From Desulfovibrionaceae bacterium (GTDB lineage Bacteria > Desulfobacterota > Desulfovibrionia > Desulfovibrionales > Desulfovibrionaceae), in NCBI GenBank assembly GCA_017613475.1, contig JAGADT010000170.1, positions 1 to 7,891 on the forward strand: a stretch of 7,891 bases of DNA, read 5' to 3'. The notes beneath the pieces were generated by a model. It saw only the letters and a list, made by a program, of their open reading frames with translations. It had not been told where the DNA came from and did not search any database. Position 1 is the stretch's first letter, and the number at the start of each line of letters is the position of its first letter. Made by a program: the position numbers and the translations under genes. This document shows positions 5,229-7,891 of this stretch, one piece after another.

Positions 5229-7891
5229 GTGACTACGCACCAAGACTTCTGGATTATTCCCTGGCACACACCTTTCCTGCCAGCCCTTCGGGACCTCGTG
5301 CTTGACGCGACAGGCGGACAGCCCGGCAAGGCGGTGGTAGTTTTCCCCAATGACCGGCCCAAACGCTACTTCAAACGCCTGTTCAGCCCCGCCGAACCTG
5401 AAACGATTGCCCCCCACGACTTCCCCAAACGCTCCCTCCCCGCCGCCAAGGGCTCTGGCCGTGCCCTCATCCTGCCGAAAATGATGACCGTCGGCGAACT
5501 CTTCGCCCTGCTTGGCTCCCGCCTTGCAGCGCCCATGCGGGAAGCCGGAAAGCTCGATCAAATAGCCATCCTGTGGAATGCCGTGCAGGAACTCCGCGCA
5601 TGCGGGCACGAAGCAGCATCCGGGGTTTCCCGCTCCAGACGCGCCCTCTTATGCATGACGGAAGAAATCTTTTTCCCCTGGGGGGCAAGGCTGGCCTCCC
5701 TGCTTGAAGAATGCCTTTCAGCAGGCATTACGCCTGAAAATATCCTTTATCCGGACGACGTAGAGCCCATCGCAGCTGAGCTCCTGAAATCCCTGCATGA
5801 CCTTTTCTCCATATACCGTTCTGAGCTTGAAAAGCACCAGCTCACCACGCCGGGGCTTACGGCCTTCCGCGTGCTCCAAAGCCTGGGATCCTGGGAAGGG
5901 ATGCCGGAACCGCTCAGGGGACGCGTGGTTTTCCTTGCCGGCTTCAACGCCCTGAACACGGCAGAAGACAAGCTCTTCCGCAAGCTCTGGGAGAACGGGG
6001 CCCATGTGTGCCTGTACGCAGACCCCCAAATAGCCCGTCAGAATGCAGACAGCCCAAAGAGCCAGGGGAAAAAAGGCTTCCATTACGCCTGCGGGCATAT
6101 CGACGCATGGCTCAACGAATGGAAAGCTGCCCCCCGGCTCTTTGAAGATTCACAGCCGCCAAAGCAGAGCGTTACCTTTTTTGCCGGCAACGACCTGCAT
6201 TCCCAGCTTCAGGCGCTGCAGGATGACCTTTCCGGCTTTTCCGAAACAAAAGAAAGCATGGCCGTGGTCCTCACCCATTCCCGAGCCCTGCTCCCCGTCC
6301 TGCACCACCTGCCATCAAAAGACTGCAACGTGTCCCTGGGCTATCCGCTTGAGCAGGCACCGTTTGTCCGCCTGATAAGCATCATCACAGAGATTGCGGA
6401 CTCAGCCAAGAAGGATGGGCTTGCCTACTGGAAGCCGGTGATGGAGCTCGTGAGCCATCCATGCCTGCGCATGCTCTCAACAAGCGAAGGTTCCCTGCGG
6501 CCCGTGCTGCTGCATATGGAACGCCGGCTCAGGGAGGGCAAAAAGTTTGTCAGCCCGGCGGAAGTTGCCGAATGGGCCCTGCAGAAAAGCCAAAGCGGCC
6601 CTGAAACCTGCGGGCTCCTGCGCGGGCTTCTGGATGCCTGCATCCATACCTGGAGCAATGTCAGCACTACAAAGGACATGGCGGACTGCCTCTGGAACCT
6701 CTGCGAACTGCTCCTGGACAAAGGCAGGGAAGCCTGGAGACAGTTCCCACTGGATGAAGAGGCCCTGCTCCGCTTCATAAACAACGTCATCCCGGCCCTG
6801 CGCACAAACCTCATGGCTGAACGCCCCCTGCCATGGACACTGCTTTCCTCCGTGCTGCGCGAACAAATTGAGGCTGAACGCGTTCCCTTTGAAGCCGACC
6901 CGCTGACAGGGCTCCAGGTCCTGGGCATGCTGGAAACACGCCTCCTGCATCTTGAGCACCTCTTTTTCATCGACCTGACGGAAGACAAGTTCCCAGGCGT
7001 TTCCACGCCAAACCCGCTCATGCCGGAAAGCCTGCGCCTTGAGCTGAACCAGCCCTTTGAACTGAACCAGCGCCTTAAGCTGAACCTCCCCTCTTCCTCC
7101 CAGCGCGAACTGGTCGCCGCCTACACCTTCTACAGCCTGTGCGCAGGCGCTAAGACCATCCACTGCTACTGGCAGGAAGGCGAAGAAAACTCAGGGCTGT
7201 TCAGCGGCAAAAAGCAAAAAAGCCGCTTTGTGGAAGAACTGATCTGGAAGGAAGAGCAAAGAAGGGGAAAGCTTCTTGAAAAGGGGGTTCCCCCGCTCAG
7301 GATGCCCCAGCCCAGGCTCAGCCGGCCCAAATGTGCAAGGATGGTGTTGCCGCGCACGCCCGCGGCTGAGAAGGCGCTCAATGCCTTCCTGGAACGCCCC
7401 ATTTCACTTTCAGCCCTTGATGCATACCTCAAATGCCCCGCAAGGTTCTATTACGAACGGCTGTGCGGGCTCGAACCGATTGCCGCCGTGCAGGAAGGAG
7501 ACGACGCCCCGGGCGTTGGAGAACTGTTCCACAACGTCCTGCAGGAATTTTACAGGCCATGGCTCGGGCGCAGCGTCAAACGCAGCGACCTCTCCTCTGA
7601 GGCGCTTGCGGCTCTTTTCAGGAAACGTCTTGAAGAGAGCGGGCTTGCAAAGAGCCTTCCGCCGGAAAGCGCCGTCCTGCTCGACGTTGCCGGGCCTGAA
7701 CGCCTGGCGCGGTTCCTAAGTCACCAGCCTGAGGAAACGCGTATCCTTTCCCTGGAATCTCAGCTTGTGTCAGCGATAGAGCTCCCCGGAAAACGCCTCA
7801 CACTCCGCGGCAGGCTGGACAGGGTTGACCAGCGCGAAGGGCAAACAATCATCCTGGATTACAAGACAGGCAAGGTGCCGGACATCCCCCC
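5229..7891 (+). CDS. addB: AddB-like PD-(D/E)XK nuclease subunit of double-strand-break repair (3' end outside window)
   Basis: My translation from GTG 5229 is open without a stop to the window end: 887 codons, probably 60-120 short of full length. AddB pairs with AddA to resect DNA ends for RecA loading. The start is chosen because FWIIPWHTPFLPALRDLVL at once resembles the beginning of alphaproteobacterial-type AddB. Its RBS is AAGGA at 5212-5216, 12 bases upstream, which is rather far. No Walker A (GxxxxGKT) is visible at the N-terminus, unlike Bacillus AddB. Residues 565-590 (LGMLETR, then FFIDLTEDKFPG) match the helicase-derived core of AddB/RecC proteins. The nuclease domain starts near 730: C736 in AYLKCPARFYYERL is the expected first cysteine of the Fe-S staple, H768 is in GELFHNVLQEFY, D864 in GRLDRVD, and D877 and K879 in LDYKTGK. 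The remaining staple cysteines would lie beyond the edge. A lone RecB-family nuclease is the alternative. AddA is not visible in the window. Confidence 0.85.
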   Translation, partial: MTTHQDFWIIPWHTPFLPALRDLVLDATGGQPGKAVVVFPNDRPKRYFKRLFSPAEPETIAPHDFPKRSLPAAKGSGRALILPKMMTVGELFALLGSRLAAPMREAGKLDQIAILWNAVQELRACGHEAASGVSRSRRALLCMTEEIFFPWGARLASLLEECLSAGITPENILYPDDVEPIAAELLKSLHDLFSIYRSELEKHQLTTPGLTAFRVLQSLGSWEGMPEPLRGRVVFLAGFNALNTAEDKLFRKLWENGAHVCLYADPQIARQNADSPKSQGKKGFHYACGHIDAWLNEWKAAPRLFEDSQPPKQSVTFFAGNDLHSQLQALQDDLSGFSETKESMAVVLTHSRALLPVLHHLPSKDCNVSLGYPLEQAPFVRLISIITEIADSAKKDGLAYWKPVMELVSHPCLRMLSTSEGSLRPVLLHMERRLREGKKFVSPAEVAEWALQKSQSGPETCGLLRGLLDACIHTWSNVSTTKDMADCLWNLCELLLDKGREAWRQFPLDEEALLRFINNVIPALRTNLMAERPLPWTLLSSVLREQIEAERVPFEADPLTGLQVLGMLETRLLHLEHLFFIDLTEDKFPGVSTPNPLMPESLRLELNQPFELNQRLKLNLPSSSQRELVAAYTFYSLCAGAKTIHCYWQEGEENSGLFSGKKQKSRFVEELIWKEEQRRGKLLEKGVPPLRMPQPRLSRPKCARMVLPRTPAAEKALNAFLERPISLSALDAYLKCPARFYYERLCGLEPIAAVQEGDDAPGVGELFHNVLQEFYRPWLGRSVKRSDLSSEALAALFRKRLEESGLAKSLPPESAVLLDVAGPERLARFLSHQPEETRILSLESQLVSAIELPGKRLTLRGRLDRVDQREGQTIILDYKTGKVPDIP
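7041..7094 (+). repeat. Three imperfect 18-base tandem units inside the addB-like gene
   Basis: Units start at 7041, 7059 and 7077, each opening with (G/A)A(G/A)CTGAACC. Units 1 and 2 match at 15 of 18 bases, and units 1 and 3 at 14 of 18. CGCCTT precedes both unit 1 and unit 3. The period is a multiple of three, so the frame is kept. It encodes three hexapeptides, ELNQPF, ELNQRL and KLNLPS (residues 605-622), in a stretch between the helicase-like core and the nuclease domain. Confidence 0.7.

Noticed and set aside
6477..7163. A 228-codon - strand frame and other open frames within 5229-7891
   Set aside because: The + strand frame from 5229 is continuous to the window end and carries AddB and nuclease motifs throughout; the others are shadows.
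7389..7400. Possible frameshift or break in the addB-like gene, because several short open frames overlap it
   Set aside because: Codon-by-codon translation from 5229 to 7889 meets no stop and keeps family motifs on both sides, so the gene is intact within the window.

Overview
The window is a densely packed, GC-rich (by eye roughly 60 %) bacterial chromosomal segment. All seven genes I can support lie on the + strand, and the gaps between them are 0 to 91 bases. The gene set and style point to a Gram-negative bacterium: a lipobox lipoprotein with LolB-like features, a BepA-like periplasmic M48 protease, and an AddB of the type best known from alphaproteobacteria. A deltaproteobacterium (now Desulfobacterota), possibly of the Desulfovibrio group, is my best guess. 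That placement is inference from protein style and gene order, not something the bases prove. I see no mobile element, CRISPR array, rRNA or tRNA, and no sign of recent transfer.

Layout. (1) Bases 1-495: C-terminal part of a TPR-repeat protein whose start lies upstream of the window. (2) 496-586: a 91-base gap that can fold into either of two competing hairpins. (3) 587-1435: a 282-residue lipoprotein, LolB-like. (4) 1457-1798: a 113-residue protein I do not recognise, amphipathic and helix-rich. (5) 1799-1872: a 74-base gap with a small perfect inverted repeat. (6) 1873-2313: rpiB, ribose-5-phosphate isomerase B. (7) 2351-3808: cysS, cysteinyl-tRNA synthetase. (8) 3793-5223: a secreted M48 zinc metalloprotease with C-terminal TPRs, whose start overlaps the end of cysS by 16 bases. 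(9) 5229-7891: the first 887 residues of an AddB-like PD-(D/E)XK nuclease/inactivated-helicase subunit. It is open to the window edge with no stop and begins 5 bases after the protease stop.

The tight spacing, the overlap and the absence of any clear terminator suggest one or two polycistronic units. The genes serve different jobs. The TPR protein, the LolB-like lipoprotein and the BepA-like protease fit outer-membrane assembly and quality control. rpiB and cysS are central housekeeping enzymes. The AddB-like protein fits double-strand-break end processing and would need an AddA helicase-nuclease partner, probably just downstream of the window.

Nothing here looks like a wholly new system. 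The points most worth a second look are the unrecognised 113-residue protein, the competing hairpins before the lipoprotein gene, an 18-base-period tandem repeat inside the addB-like gene, and the subtype of that AddB (no N-terminal Walker A, a probable iron-sulfur staple).
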